In this document: piece by piece, positions 19,101-26,383 of the stretch
Position numbering within the stretch: the first letter of the stretch is position 1
Layout of the letters: every line of letters starts with the position of its first letter
Assembly (NCBI RefSeq): GCF_001421435.1
Contig: NZ_LMKA01000059.1
Location: 7,261-52,045, forward strand
Length of the DNA: 44,785 bases
Source: Chryseobacterium sp. Leaf201
Lineage (GTDB): Bacteria > Bacteroidota > Bacteroidia > Flavobacteriales > Weeksellaceae
Direction: 5' to 3'
Made by a program: the position numbers and the translations under genes
Notes under the pieces: generated by a model
What the model saw: only the letters and a program-made list of their open reading frames with translations
Database searches by the model: none
What the model was told of the DNA's origin: nothing

Positions 19101-19502
19101 AGAATTACGGAAAGAGGTGGTGTTTTAGGAGCCATGGAAACGATGTATCAGCGTTCAAAAATCCAGGAAGAATCCATGCATTACGAATGGCTGAAGCATA
19201 CCGGTGAGTATCCAATTATCGGGGTGAATACTTTCTTAGGAAAAGACGGTTCGCCGACGGTCCGCCCGGGTGAAGTAATCCGTTCGACGGAGGAAGAAAA
19301 GCAGGTTCAGATTGAAACGCTTCACAATTTCCAGAAATCGAATGAAGATAAATCCGAAGATGCTTTAAAAACATTGCAGCACGCAGCCATCAACCAGCAG
19401 AATTTATTCAATGTCATGATGGATGCCGTGAAATATTGTTCGCTTGGGCAGATTACCAATGCTCTGTTTGAAGTAGGCGGAAAGTACAGAAGAAACATGT
19501 AG
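16155..19502 (+). CDS. icmF: fused isobutyryl-CoA mutase (IcmF-type, B12-dependent)
   Basis: A 1115-residue fusion in the IcmF order. The N-terminal cobalamin-binding domain (residues about 11-140) contains DGHDAA with His 24 as the expected cobalt ligand, plus LTSYQGGH and [10 protein letters not shown] MeaB-like G-protein chaperone domain follows, with a P-loop (GTGGAGKSS, about 202-210), [30 protein letters not shown] and NKSD near 343. The C-terminal mutase barrel starts near 550 with [39 protein letters not shown] and [19 protein letters not shown]. The [14 protein letters not shown] segment is of the IcmF type rather than the methylmalonyl-CoA mutase type, so the expected reaction is isobutyryl-CoA to butyryl-CoA, or a related branched acyl-CoA. 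The G domain would load and protect the adenosylcobalamin cofactor. It stands alone with its own promoter and terminator. Confidence 0.9.
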   Translation: METQKYTPINKVRIVTAASLFDGHDAAINIMRRVIQGTGCEVIHLGHDKSAEEVVNTAIQEDANAIALTSYQGGHNEYFKYIYDLLREKNSPQIKIFGGGGGVILPEEIEDIMSYGIDRIYSPDDGRELGLQGMIDDLVKRSDFATGKEVTAEDLDSISFENSTSIAKIISAVENFSEEKPELVKAIDEKSKDLNIPIIGITGTGGAGKSSLTDELVRRFIRSNPDKKIAIISIDPSKKKTGGALLGDRIRMNAINDPRVYMRSMATRENNVSVSPFIHSALNVLKLAHPDVIILETSGIGQSGSEVSDFADVSMYVMTPEYGASTQLEKIDMLDYADLVALNKSDKRGALDALQAVRKQFQRNHLLWESPLDDMPVYATKASQFNDHGTTELYNRLVEKVNDKFSGLNLQGFVEQEITDEVTIIPPKRVRYLSEIVENNRQYDANVEKQADLARKMYHIEGVKKFLSHETLDAEYQKAEKDLQQENIDFLNNWDDTKQAFKAEFYSYFVRGKEIKVETSTESLSHLKIPKISLPKYTDWGDLIKWKGQENLPGGFPYTAGIYPFKRTGEDPTRMFAGEGGPERTNRRFHYVSAEMDAKRLSTAFDSVTLYGQDPALPPDIYGKIGNAGVSIATLDDAKKLYSGFDLVNAMTSVSMTINGPAPMLLAFFMNAAIDQNVEKYIAENGLEAKVEEVLKAKFDDKGLERPKYNGELPPSNNGLGLKLLGITGDEVIPAEAYAEIKAKTIATVRGTVQADILKEDQAQNTCIFSTEFALRLMGDVQEYFITEKVRNFYSVSISGYHIAEAGANPVSQLAFTLANGFTYVEYYLSRGMDINDFAPNLSFFFSNGIDPEYSVIGRVARRIWAKAMKLKYGADERSQMLKYHIQTSGRSLHAQEIDFNDIRTTLQALYAIYDNCNSLHTNAYDEAITTPTEQSVRRAMAIQLIINKELGLAKNENPLQGSFIIEELTDLVEEAVYTEFDRITERGGVLGAMETMYQRSKIQEESMHYEWLKHTGEYPIIGVNTFLGKDGSPTVRPGEVIRSTEEEKQVQIETLHNFQKSNEDKSEDALKTLQHAAINQQNLFNVMMDAVKYCSLGQITNALFEVGGKYRRNM

Positions 19503-19552
19503 ATCCGTTTCGGGCAGACTGTTTTACTACTGACTGTTTTAAAATATAAATT

Positions 19553-19590
19553 AAAACCTCAAGGAATTTTCTTTGAGGTTTTGTATTTTT
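19553..19590 (+). terminator. rho-independent terminator
   Basis: AAAACCTCAA (19553-19562) pairs with TTGAGGTTTT (19573-19582), with a T-rich tail. It ends icmF. Confidence 0.85.
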
Positions 19591-19613
19591 ACTCAAAGAA
19601 AACATTTTAAATA

Positions 19614-20387
19614 ATGAAATATATTTTATTTCTGCTCGGAATTATTTCCTGTGGATATTTCAATGCACAAGAGGCTGACAACAATCTACAAGGCTATTTC
19701 ATGACCAACGCTAAAGAAACTTTATACCCGTATTTTGCTTTTGACGGCAATGGGAAAGTAGATATTGCAGGCTATGGGAAAGGGGATTATTTTGTAAAGA
19801 ATGACTCACTGGTAGTTTTTCCGGATAAAGATATTTTTGTATTTAAAGTGTCTAAAAACCGTTTAACCGGGATTTCCTCATGGGTACAGAATACCAGATG
19901 GGACCTGAAAAAAGACAGCTTGGCTGAAAACAACAGGAAAGATAATGCCCTGGCTAAAAAGAATGCACAGCTGCTGTATGAATATTACCGTAAAATCAGA
20001 GCAAAATCCAAAGCCAATAATTTTGACAAGCTGTTTGATGAAAGCGCAATGAGCAACTATACCAAAACCATAGATGACCTGTGCACCAGAGGCCTCGCCA
20101 AAGCCTGTATGGAAAAATTTGGGTTAATGGTGATGCAGGATGCCGGCGGAATGGAAGCTGTCTTAAAAAATAAGCTTAAAAAGCCCAAGCAGAACCCTGA
20201 AATTATAAAACTGGGACAGAAAATCATCAGCATGGGTGAGATTGAAGGGCATACCATTTTAGGAAGTTATTATCACAGCCTGGGAGATAAAAGCAAAGCT
20301 GAAAAAGAATGGCAGAGAGCGGTTGATAAAGGCAGTATGAAAGCGGGCATGGTACAGATTGAAGCAGAAATGAGCGGCCTGCAGTAA
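19614..20387 (+). CDS. exported protein of unknown function, helical repeat C-terminus
   Basis: A 257-residue protein with an N-terminal export signal (MKYILFLLGIISCGYFNAQ). A Cys at position 13 leaves lipoprotein processing possible, but a type I cut after NAQ fits equally. The first half looks beta-rich (GYFMTNAKETLYPYFAFDGN, WDLKKDSLAENNRK). The second half is helical and TPR- or Sel1-like (IISMGEIEGHTILGSYYHSL, KAEKEWQRAVDKGSMKAGM). No enzyme motif is visible. It is followed after 42 bases by the ATP-pyrophosphatase gene in the same direction; co-transcription is possible but not shown. Confidence 0.65.
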   Translation: MKYILFLLGIISCGYFNAQEADNNLQGYFMTNAKETLYPYFAFDGNGKVDIAGYGKGDYFVKNDSLVVFPDKDIFVFKVSKNRLTGISSWVQNTRWDLKKDSLAENNRKDNALAKKNAQLLYEYYRKIRAKSKANNFDKLFDESAMSNYTKTIDDLCTRGLAKACMEKFGLMVMQDAGGMEAVLKNKLKKPKQNPEIIKLGQKIISMGEIEGHTILGSYYHSLGDKSKAEKEWQRAVDKGSMKAGMVQIEAEMSGLQ

Positions 20388-20429
20388 AAATGCAGAAATC
20401 CCAGGTATAATGACAGACCTTATCAACAC

Positions 20430-21146
20430 ATGAAACCAAAAGCCATCTTCAACTGGAGCAGTGGAAAAGATTCTGCGCTCGCCCTGTATACAATTTTAAA
20501 GGAAGATCAATTTGAAGTTTCTTCCCTGCTGACGAGTATCAATAAAGAATTTCAGAGGATTTCCATGCACGGTGTTCATGTTTCACTGCTGGAACAGCAG
20601 GCAGAAAGCTTAGGATTGCCTTTGATTAAAATGGAGCTTCCACAGGAACCTTCTATGGAAGAATATCATCAGATCATGACCAGAACCATGAATGAAATAC
20701 AGTCCCGGGGCATAACACATTCCATTTTCGGGGATATTTTTCTGGAAGACTTACGCAGATACCGTGAAGATCAGCTGCGGGCCATCGGTATGGAAGCCGT
20801 TTTCCCGTTATGGAAACAGAACACCACAGACCTCATCCATCAATTTTTAGATTCAGGCTTTAAAACCATCATTACCTGCGTCAATGAAACGTATCTGGAC
20901 AAAAGTTTTGCAGGCAGAATTATTGATCAGGATTTTATTCAAGATTTACCTGAAAATGTGGATCCCTGCGGAGAGAACGGGGAATTCCACACTTTCACTT
21001 TTGACGGACCGATTTTTAAAAATCCGGTTCAGTTTGAAATTGGGGAAACCGTTAAAAAAACATATCCGAAACCTAAATCTGATGAAAATGATGAAGACGG
21101 TAAAGGAGAATATGTTTTCTGGTTCTGTGATTTGATTTCAAAATAA
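20430..21146 (+). CDS. Dph6-related ATP pyrophosphatase (diphthine-ammonia ligase family)
   Basis: A 238-residue protein of the PP-loop ATP-pyrophosphatase superfamily. The N-terminal loop is SSGKDSALALY (residues 10-20), which binds ATP. Further family motifs are GITHSIFGDIFLEDLRRYRE, ITCVNETYLDKSFAGR and the C-terminal DPCGENGEFHTFTFDGP. In eukaryotes and archaea the family amidates diphthine on elongation factor 2. Bacteria have no diphthamide, so the substrate here is not known; an adenylation-dependent amidation or similar ligase reaction is likely. Length and motif order are normal for bacterial members. It lies between two envelope-protein genes with which no functional link is evident. 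Confidence 0.85.
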   Translation: MKPKAIFNWSSGKDSALALYTILKEDQFEVSSLLTSINKEFQRISMHGVHVSLLEQQAESLGLPLIKMELPQEPSMEEYHQIMTRTMNEIQSRGITHSIFGDIFLEDLRRYREDQLRAIGMEAVFPLWKQNTTDLIHQFLDSGFKTIITCVNETYLDKSFAGRIIDQDFIQDLPENVDPCGENGEFHTFTFDGPIFKNPVQFEIGETVKKTYPKPKSDENDEDGKGEYVFWFCDLISK

Positions 21147-21182
21147 TTGTCCTGAATTTCCGTTCTGGTGTAAACTAAGCTT

Positions 21183-22082
21183 ATGAAACCATATCTGAGA
21201 ATTGAAAAGCCCTGCACGGAATCAGCAGATAAGATGGCTGATATTCCGGGAGGAAAATACTGCAGCCTGTGTTCAAAAAAAGTGTACGACCTTACAACAC
21301 TTACCCATACAGAAATTGCCGACATTATTATACAGAACAATAGTGAAAAGTTCTGTGGTATCCTTATCAACAGGAAGCCGGAAGAACATTTGGAAAACCG
21401 GCTGCAATTCAATAAAGATATCCGACCACGCAACATTACCTTTACAAAAATCGCTGCAGGGTTCGCTTTAACAGCCGGCATAATCCAGCATTACCCTGCT
21501 CAAACCAGACATATATCGGTAACTGAAGTCAAAACTCCTCAGAAAAAACAGGATAAAGGACAGCAAAAAGATACAAATATCCTTCCTTCTATTTCCGGAA
21601 AAATAGTATCAGATGGAACCGGAAAACCTATATCAGCAAACGTCAGCTTAATTACCGTATCACAGGTATATTCAACAAAAACAGATGAAAACGGATTTTT
21701 CACATTGGAAATTCCGGAGGAACTGGTTAAAGAGTCAAACTTTTTGCTGGAATTCAATCCGGATCCATTTATCTTTGACCGTAGGTTAAAAGTTTTTTCT
21801 AAGGATGAACTTTCACAAAATACTACTATAAAACTTCAGGAAAACGGTATGCTGCAATCATTGGGAGAGATTAGCGTGGGTCCGCCATATGCAGGTGAGC
21901 ATTCTTTTGTCTTTCTTCACGGGAAACGGTTAGACTATAAACTGTATAATAAAAGCTATTCTCTGTACTCAAAGCACTATGATGTTCATTATATCCCTAA
22001 GCCTTTGACAAAATTTTTCACCGAAAGTAATAAGGTAGAAGATATTTATATCGTTTTTGTGAGGAACAGTACATCAGAATAA
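21183..22082 (+). CDS. Cys-motif membrane protein with carboxypeptidase-regulatory-like domain
   Basis: A 299-residue protein. The N-terminus has a four-Cys pattern (PCTESADKM with Cys 11, YCSLCSKKVYDLT with Cys 27 and 30, and FCGIL with Cys 58), as in a recurrent flavobacterial family where this segment probably forms a small zinc-binding domain. A single hydrophobic segment (FTKIAAGFALTAGIIQHY, about 80-97) follows, so the Cys region is likely cytoplasmic and the rest periplasmic. From about residue 125 a carboxypeptidase-regulatory-like beta-sandwich appears (SISGKIVSDGTGKPISANVS, TKTDENGFFTLEIP). The C-terminal part (SLGEISVGPPY, YKLYNKSYSLYSKHYDVHY) has no recognised motif. It may sense or anchor in the envelope, but its function is unknown. 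Confidence 0.7.
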   Translation: MKPYLRIEKPCTESADKMADIPGGKYCSLCSKKVYDLTTLTHTEIADIIIQNNSEKFCGILINRKPEEHLENRLQFNKDIRPRNITFTKIAAGFALTAGIIQHYPAQTRHISVTEVKTPQKKQDKGQQKDTNILPSISGKIVSDGTGKPISANVSLITVSQVYSTKTDENGFFTLEIPEELVKESNFLLEFNPDPFIFDRRLKVFSKDELSQNTTIKLQENGMLQSLGEISVGPPYAGEHSFVFLHGKRLDYKLYNKSYSLYSKHYDVHYIPKPLTKFFTESNKVEDIYIVFVRNSTSE

Positions 22083-22142
22083 TCATTCTGTCAGAAATTA
22101 GATTTCAAGACCAATAATTTTTTTGACTATCAAAAACGCAGC

Positions 22143-22865
22143 TTATTCTGGAATACTAAGGAAATCCTGCATCTTATACAATGATTTTCTGTGCTCGAAA
22201 AAATTAATGAGTACAAAAATAATCATCACCTGTAAAATAAAAGGAACGAGCAGCGCAATCATTAACGGAAGCAACGCTACTGAATCTTCAGTTCTGAAAA
22301 AGTTAAAGACGTATCGGTCTTCCCTTAATATAATCTGGAACATGACATTGGCACAGATGATATATAGGCCTAAATTCTGCTGGTATAAGGTATAAAATAG
22401 CTTTCCCTGGTATTTGAAATCTCTTCTTACATATTTCCGCATTTCCGGACTGAAAATCCAAAATAAAAACGGGATCAGGACAAACATGGAATTATAAAAT
22501 CTGAAAAGATCGTTATAAACTTCCTGATTTTCGGATAGATAAATAAGCATAAAATTAATGGCAAATGACAGGATACCAAACCAAAGTGATTTCTTAATGA
22601 TGCTGCTGTACTTTTCTTTTACTATTTTTTTGATGATTACCGGGATCTGCCCACTGTAAAAAACAGGGTAGGTTGTCATTTTAAACTCATCCGCCCAAAG
22701 CTTTTGTGTCTTTAAAAAAGCTTTGTCAAAGTCCAGGTTTTCCTGCATCTGAATATCAGAAACCTGTTCTGTCATATGGTCTTTTACTTCCAGCAGAATA
22801 TCTACAGGAAGCCTGTGTAAGATTAAATAATCAGTAATCTGATGTTCCTGTTCTTTTGATATCAT
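22143..22865 (-). CDS. four-helix membrane protein with N-terminal HAAS/permease-prefix-like domain
   Basis: A 240-residue protein. Residues 1-65 are helical and amphipathic (EQEHQITDYLILHRLP, LLEVKDHMTEQVSD, FDKAFLKTQKLWADEF), the arrangement found at the start of membrane proteins encoded next to PadR regulators. About four membrane segments follow (for example SLWFGILSFAINFMLIYL, MFVLIPFLFWIF and LPLMIALLVPFILQVMIIFV). It is paralogous to the next gene upstream (22889-23509), which starts 24 bases away, and both are transcribed after the PadR gene. No transporter ATPase accompanies them here. Function unknown; probably an envelope response target of the regulator. Confidence 0.72.
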   Translation of the reverse strand: MISKEQEHQITDYLILHRLPVDILLEVKDHMTEQVSDIQMQENLDFDKAFLKTQKLWADEFKMTTYPVFYSGQIPVIIKKIVKEKYSSIIKKSLWFGILSFAINFMLIYLSENQEVYNDLFRFYNSMFVLIPFLFWIFSPEMRKYVRRDFKYQGKLFYTLYQQNLGLYIICANVMFQIILREDRYVFNFFRTEDSVALLPLMIALLVPFILQVMIIFVLINFFEHRKSLYKMQDFLSIPE

Positions 22866-22888
22866 TTTTAAGATTTAACATGATCAAT

Positions 22889-23509
22889 TCAGACTAAAAC
22901 ATTTATTCTTTTCACTTTAAAATATAAGATCTGCAGCTGTACAAAAGTAGCGTACACAAGGAAGAACCGGTTGATTTCCATATCTGTCAGAGTTGTAATA
23001 AAGTCAACAGGAAGAAAACCGATTAAAAAAACCAAGGCCACTGACAGCAGCATATTCCGGATTACCAGCGGATGGAAGCTGATTGCTACGTAATGAGAGA
23101 ATGCAATTTTTTTAGTTAAAAAACTATAGCCTAACAAGCCTATCCAGCTTCCCATTAATACAACCTGTAAAACCGTAAAAGCTTCTGCACTGATAAAGAA
23201 AAATGCGATGAACAGCAGAGACCAGGCAGCAGAAGAAAAGACAATTTTCCTGAATCTTTTTTTCAGGACCTGCTTTTCAATCCTTGCAATCTTCTTAAAG
23301 GAGAAAAGATCAGCACGAACCATTTCAAGTTCTTTTCCCCAATCTGATTTTGTTTTTAAAAATGCTTCCTGAAAACCGATGCCCTGATTTGCCATTTCAT
23401 CAGAAATCTGAGACATAAAATGATCTTTAATTTCCAGATGCAGTTCATGGTAAAGTTTTCTTGAGCGCAGATACGTTTCGATCTGAAGTTCCTGGTCCTG
23501 AGTAATCAT
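22889..23509 (-). CDS. four-helix membrane protein, paralog of the downstream gene
   Basis: A 206-residue protein with the same N-terminal helical pattern as its neighbour (DQELQIETYLRSRKLYHEL, LEIKDHFMSQISDEM, FQEAFLKTKSDWGKELEM) and about four membrane segments (AWSLLFIAFFFISAEAF, VLMGSWIGLLGYSFL, LLSVALVFLIGFLP and FFLVYATFVQLQILY). Its ATG overlaps the stop codon of the PadR gene (ATGA), so the two are translationally coupled. The duplication of this membrane protein within one operon is notable. Function unknown. Confidence 0.72.
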   Translation of the reverse strand: MITQDQELQIETYLRSRKLYHELHLEIKDHFMSQISDEMANQGIGFQEAFLKTKSDWGKELEMVRADLFSFKKIARIEKQVLKKRFRKIVFSSAAWSLLFIAFFFISAEAFTVLQVVLMGSWIGLLGYSFLTKKIAFSHYVAISFHPLVIRNMLLSVALVFLIGFLPVDFITTLTDMEINRFFLVYATFVQLQILYFKVKRINVLV

Positions 23510-23829
23510 AGATTAAAAATGGTATTTAGGTTAAATAAATAGTTTTGCATTTCCTGTTCCTGCTCAATCTGCTGTTTTTTCCCTTTATCCGTTAAAAGGT
23601 AATATTTGCGGTCTCTCCCGCTGACTTTCCGGATTTCAGAAGTTATCATCCCTTCTGCTTCCAGCTTATGGAGAAGCGGATATAATGCGCCCTCGGTCAT
23701 TTCAAGCTCGCCTTTTGTAAGTTCTTTAGCACGCTGGGTAATCTGGTACCCGTACATTTTCACTTCTCTGGCAAGCAGCTTCAGGATAATATTCTGGAGC
23801 GTCCCTTTATACAGACTGTTTTTTTTCAA
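23506..23829 (-). CDS. PadR-family transcriptional regulator
   Basis: A 107-residue winged-helix regulator with LYKGTLQNIILKLLAREVKM, YGYQITQRAKELTKGEL, MTEGALYPLLHKLEAEGMI and GRDRKYYLLTDKGKKQ, the standard PadR wing. The start is set at the TTG at 23829 (reads MKKNSLYKGTLQ), which gives the usual family length. Longer versions from an ATG at 23862 or a TTG at 23880 are rejected because a promoter with TTTG and TAGATTTG lies at 23850-23881, so those codons would not be in the mRNA. PadR proteins usually repress their own operon. Here a perfect palindrome fills the promoter spacer, consistent with autorepression. It is co-transcribed with the two membrane proteins downstream. Confidence 0.82.
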   Translation of the reverse strand: MKKNSLYKGTLQNIILKLLAREVKMYGYQITQRAKELTKGELEMTEGALYPLLHKLEAEGMITSEIRKVSGRDRKYYLLTDKGKKQQIEQEQEMQNYLFNLNTIFNL

Positions 23830-23849
23830 TACTGTTCTTTTATACCTAG

Positions 23850-23881
23850 CAAATCTATACATAATTTTCTTATGTATCAAA
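23850..23881 (-). promoter_or_regulatory. promoter and probable operator of the PadR operon
   Basis: On the minus strand, TTTG (23881-23878), a 20-base spacer and TAGATTTG (23857-23850) form a full promoter. The spacer is taken up by an inverted repeat: ATACATAA and TTATGTAT, eight-base arms around five bases (23857-23877). This is where a repressor would block RNA polymerase, and the repressor is most likely the PadR protein itself. Confidence 0.75.
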
Positions 23882-23932
23882 TTATTTTACATTTTATGCC
23901 TGAAATTTCCTATCAGGACAATGCAGAAGCCT

Positions 23933-23940
23933 TATCTTTG
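23933..23940 (+). promoter_or_regulatory. Bacteroidota -7 promoter box (TATCTTTG) for ruvC
   Basis: A full TAnnTTTG match ending only five bases before the ruvC ATG at 23946. Transcription would begin at or within a few bases of the start codon, giving a leaderless or nearly leaderless mRNA. Confidence 0.6.
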
Positions 23941-23945
23941 CCCTA

Positions 23946-24500
23946 ATGATTGCAGAGAAGATTATTTTAGGGATTGACCCGGGCACTACGATAATGGGGT
24001 TTGGACTGATTTCCGTGAAAAAAGGGAATATGGAGATGGTTTCCATCCATGAACTGATCCTTAAAAAGTATCCCAACCACGAAACCAAGCTGAAATATAT
24101 TTTTGAGAAGACACTGGCGCTGATTGATGAGTATCATCCTGATGAGGTTGCCCTGGAAGCTCCTTTCTACGGCAAGAATGTCCAGAGTATGCTGAAGCTG
24201 GGCCGCGCCCAGGGCGTTGCCATGGCAGCAAGCCTGTACCGGAATATCCCGATTACGGAATATTCACCTAAAAAAATAAAGATGGCGATCACCGGAAACG
24301 GAAACGCAAGCAAGGAACAGGTGGCAGGCATGCTGCAGAACCTTTTGAAACTGAAAGAATTTCCTACAAAGTATCTTGATGCTTCTGACGGACTGGCGGT
24401 TGCCGTCTGCCATCATTTCAATTCCGGAACCATTGCCGATACTAAATCATATACCGGCTGGGACAGCTTTTTAAAGCAGAATCCGGACCGTTTGAAATAA
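23946..24500 (+). CDS. ruvC: crossover junction endodeoxyribonuclease RuvC
   Basis: RuvC resolves Holliday junctions by paired nicks in the RuvABC complex. The 184-residue product has the metal-binding acidic residues in order: IILGIDPGTTIMGFGLI (Asp 10), VALEAPFYGKNVQSMLKLG (Glu near 68) and YLDASDGLAVAVCHHF (two Asp near 141-144), plus EYSPKKIKMAITGNGNASKE. Length is normal. The ATG at 23946 is directly downstream of a promoter box. It is divergent from the PadR operon and has no co-directional partner. Confidence 0.95.
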   Translation: MIAEKIILGIDPGTTIMGFGLISVKKGNMEMVSIHELILKKYPNHETKLKYIFEKTLALIDEYHPDEVALEAPFYGKNVQSMLKLGRAQGVAMAASLYRNIPITEYSPKKIKMAITGNGNASKEQVAGMLQNLLKLKEFPTKYLDASDGLAVAVCHHFNSGTIADTKSYTGWDSFLKQNPDRLK

Positions 24501-24620
24501 ATAATTCAATCAACCAATCCGGATTAACATCTGCTTAAATTTCAGTATTGAAAATTTATAGAAACTTTTAAAGATCATCTATAAGTAGAAGTCTGCGGGA
24601 AATTTACTTTTTGAAAAAAA

Positions 24621-25034
24621 TTATTTATTTGCTTTATATTCGGCAGGAATAATGGTAAAATCCATGGTCGGCTTCCCGTTTTTATCGTAATAAAAATAGG
24701 TCATAGTAACATCATTATCCCGGAATTCCTTAATCTCCGGAGAGGTTTTTACAACGGCCAGAGCTCCTTCTTTTGCCTGCTTTTTAAAGGCTTCGATTTC
24801 TTCAGGGCTTACACTTTCTTTTACGTCTTCCGTTAAAGTATAATTATACTTGAATATTTTTCCGGGCTGTACAGAAACACTGTCAAGGCGGATCCCGTCA
24901 CTCATCATCTGCGGGCCCAGCTTGTTCATCCCTGCTGCTGCTTCCTTCAGCTCATCATCAATGGTTTTTTCTTTGTTACACGAAACCAGCGTCAACGCCA
25001 GACAAACGGCTGAAAGTCTTAGTACATTTTTCAT
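24621..25034 (-). CDS. lipoprotein of unknown function
   Basis: A 137-residue lipoprotein. The signal peptide MKNVLRLSAVCLALTLVSC ends in a lipobox (LVSC, Cys 19), so the start was moved to the ATG at 25034 from a longer frame beginning at 25079. The mature part is acidic and soluble (DDELKEAAAGMNKLGPQMM, RLDSVSVQPGKIFKYNYTL, VTMTYFYYDKNGKPTMDFTI). It is probably anchored in a membrane facing the periplasm. No family was recognised. Confidence 0.7.
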   Translation of the reverse strand: MKNVLRLSAVCLALTLVSCNKEKTIDDELKEAAAGMNKLGPQMMSDGIRLDSVSVQPGKIFKYNYTLTEDVKESVSPEEIEAFKKQAKEGALAVVKTSPEIKEFRDNDVTMTYFYYDKNGKPTMDFTIIPAEYKANK

Positions 25035-25153
25035 AATAATTTTTTTTGAATGATATTTAAATATAAGATTTTTTTCCAATATAAATTTAATTTATTGATT
25101 TTCAATTTAATGACTGTCACAACAAGTATACTGGGTTAAACATAATACTATCT

Positions 25154-25186
25154 TTTGCATTGGTATGATTTTTAATAGTACATTTG
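25154..25186 (+). promoter_or_regulatory. promoter of the DUF4407 gene (TTTG, 21-base spacer, TACATTTG)
   Basis: TTTG at 25154-25157 and TACATTTG at 25179-25186. The final TTG of the second box is in frame with the gene, but the ATG at 25202 is the real start. Confidence 0.65.
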
Positions 25187-25201
25187 TATAAATTTTCAAT
25201 A

Positions 25202-26272
25202 ATGAAAAACAATCAACAAACTATAAATCAAGCCAATCATAACATCAATTGGTTTCAGAAGTTTCTGATGGTCTGTTCCGGAGGAAACATTCATATCCTC
25301 AGAAAAACACCCAGCGAATGGAATAAGTTTGCAGGGATCGGGGGGATCGTTCTTTTTACGGCGGTTTTTGCCACACTTTCTGCCGGCTATGCAATGTACA
25401 CGGTTTTTGACGAGATCTGGACAGCAATCGGTTTCGGCCTGCTGTGGGGATTAATGATATTTAACCTTGACCGGTATATTGTATCTTCCATCAAGAAAAC
25501 AGGAACCTGGTGGAACCAGATCCTGATGGCCATTCCGAGACTGATCCTGGCCACTTTTTTAGGAATTATTATTTCCAAGCCGTTAGAGCTTAAAATTTTT
25601 GAAAAGGAAGTTAACAAGCAGCTGAATACCATTATCCAGAGGAATAAAAAACAGCTTCAGGGCGAGATGAACGGAAGGATCCTTCAGCAGAGCGGACCTT
25701 TTGAGACAGAGAAAAAACAGATTTCAGACAAGATCGTTCAATACCAGAAATCCTATGATTCCGCAGCGGTAGAGCTTGAAAAAGAAATTCTGGGGAAACA
25801 GTCCGGACTGACCAGCGGGAAGGAAGGCTTCGGCCCGAATGCCAAACGTAAGCAGGAACTGAAGGAACAGAGACGGCTGGATCTTGAAAATTACCAGAAA
25901 CAGGTGACCCCGAGACTGGCTTATCTGGATAAAGAAATTTCAAAAGTGTATACGAACCTGGAAACCGAAAGGAAATCTACGGAAACTTTTGAAGACCGGT
26001 TCAACGGTTTTGCGGCAAGGCTGCAGGCACTGGATGAGCTGGGGAAAAACTCGGCCATCATCGGCCTGGCGGCAACATTTATTATGGGGCTTTTCATCTG
26101 TCTGGAAATTTCTCCGGTCCTGGTAAAACTGATTTCCCAGGTCGGGCCTTATGATTATCTTCTGGAGAAAACGGAAAATGATTTCAGACTTTATTCCAAA
26201 GAGAAAATTGAAAAAGGAAATGCCCTGACGGATTACCGGATTGATGATTTTAAGGACCATCTGCATAAATAA
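25202..26272 (+). CDS. DUF4407 domain-containing membrane protein
   Basis: A 356-residue integral membrane protein. Three hydrophobic segments lie in the first 130 residues (IGGIVLFTAVFATLSAGYAM, IWTAIGFGLLWGLMIFNLDR, PRLILATFLGIIISK), with the DUF4407 hallmark FNLDRYIVSSIKK. A long charged coiled-coil stretch follows (about 135-265, including RKQELKEQRRLDLENYQKQ). A last membrane helix lies near residue 290 (IIGLAATFIMGLFICLEISP), and the tail is charged. The layout suggests a large loop on one side of the inner membrane. The role of DUF4407 proteins is not known; the coiled coil suggests oligomerisation. It is a single-gene unit with its own promoter and terminator. Confidence 0.85.
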   Translation: MKNNQQTINQANHNINWFQKFLMVCSGGNIHILRKTPSEWNKFAGIGGIVLFTAVFATLSAGYAMYTVFDEIWTAIGFGLLWGLMIFNLDRYIVSSIKKTGTWWNQILMAIPRLILATFLGIIISKPLELKIFEKEVNKQLNTIIQRNKKQLQGEMNGRILQQSGPFETEKKQISDKIVQYQKSYDSAAVELEKEILGKQSGLTSGKEGFGPNAKRKQELKEQRRLDLENYQKQVTPRLAYLDKEISKVYTNLETERKSTETFEDRFNGFAARLQALDELGKNSAIIGLAATFIMGLFICLEISPVLVKLISQVGPYDYLLEKTENDFRLYSKEKIEKGNALTDYRIDDFKDHLHK

Positions 26273-26327
26273 TTTCATTTAATCTGACATACAGTATAGC
26301 CTTTCATATTACGGCTGTATTTTAAAT

Positions 26328-26362
26328 AAAAAAGACTGCCCAGAATTTGGACAGTCTTTTTT
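26328..26362. terminator. bidirectional terminator between DUF4407 gene and guaB
   Basis: AAAAAAGACTG faces CAGTCTTTTTT with an inner CC/GG pairing and one bulged base. A tracts on the left and T tracts on the right let it stop both convergent genes. Confidence 0.8.
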
Positions 26363-26383
26363 ATTTTATAACTAAAATTATTA

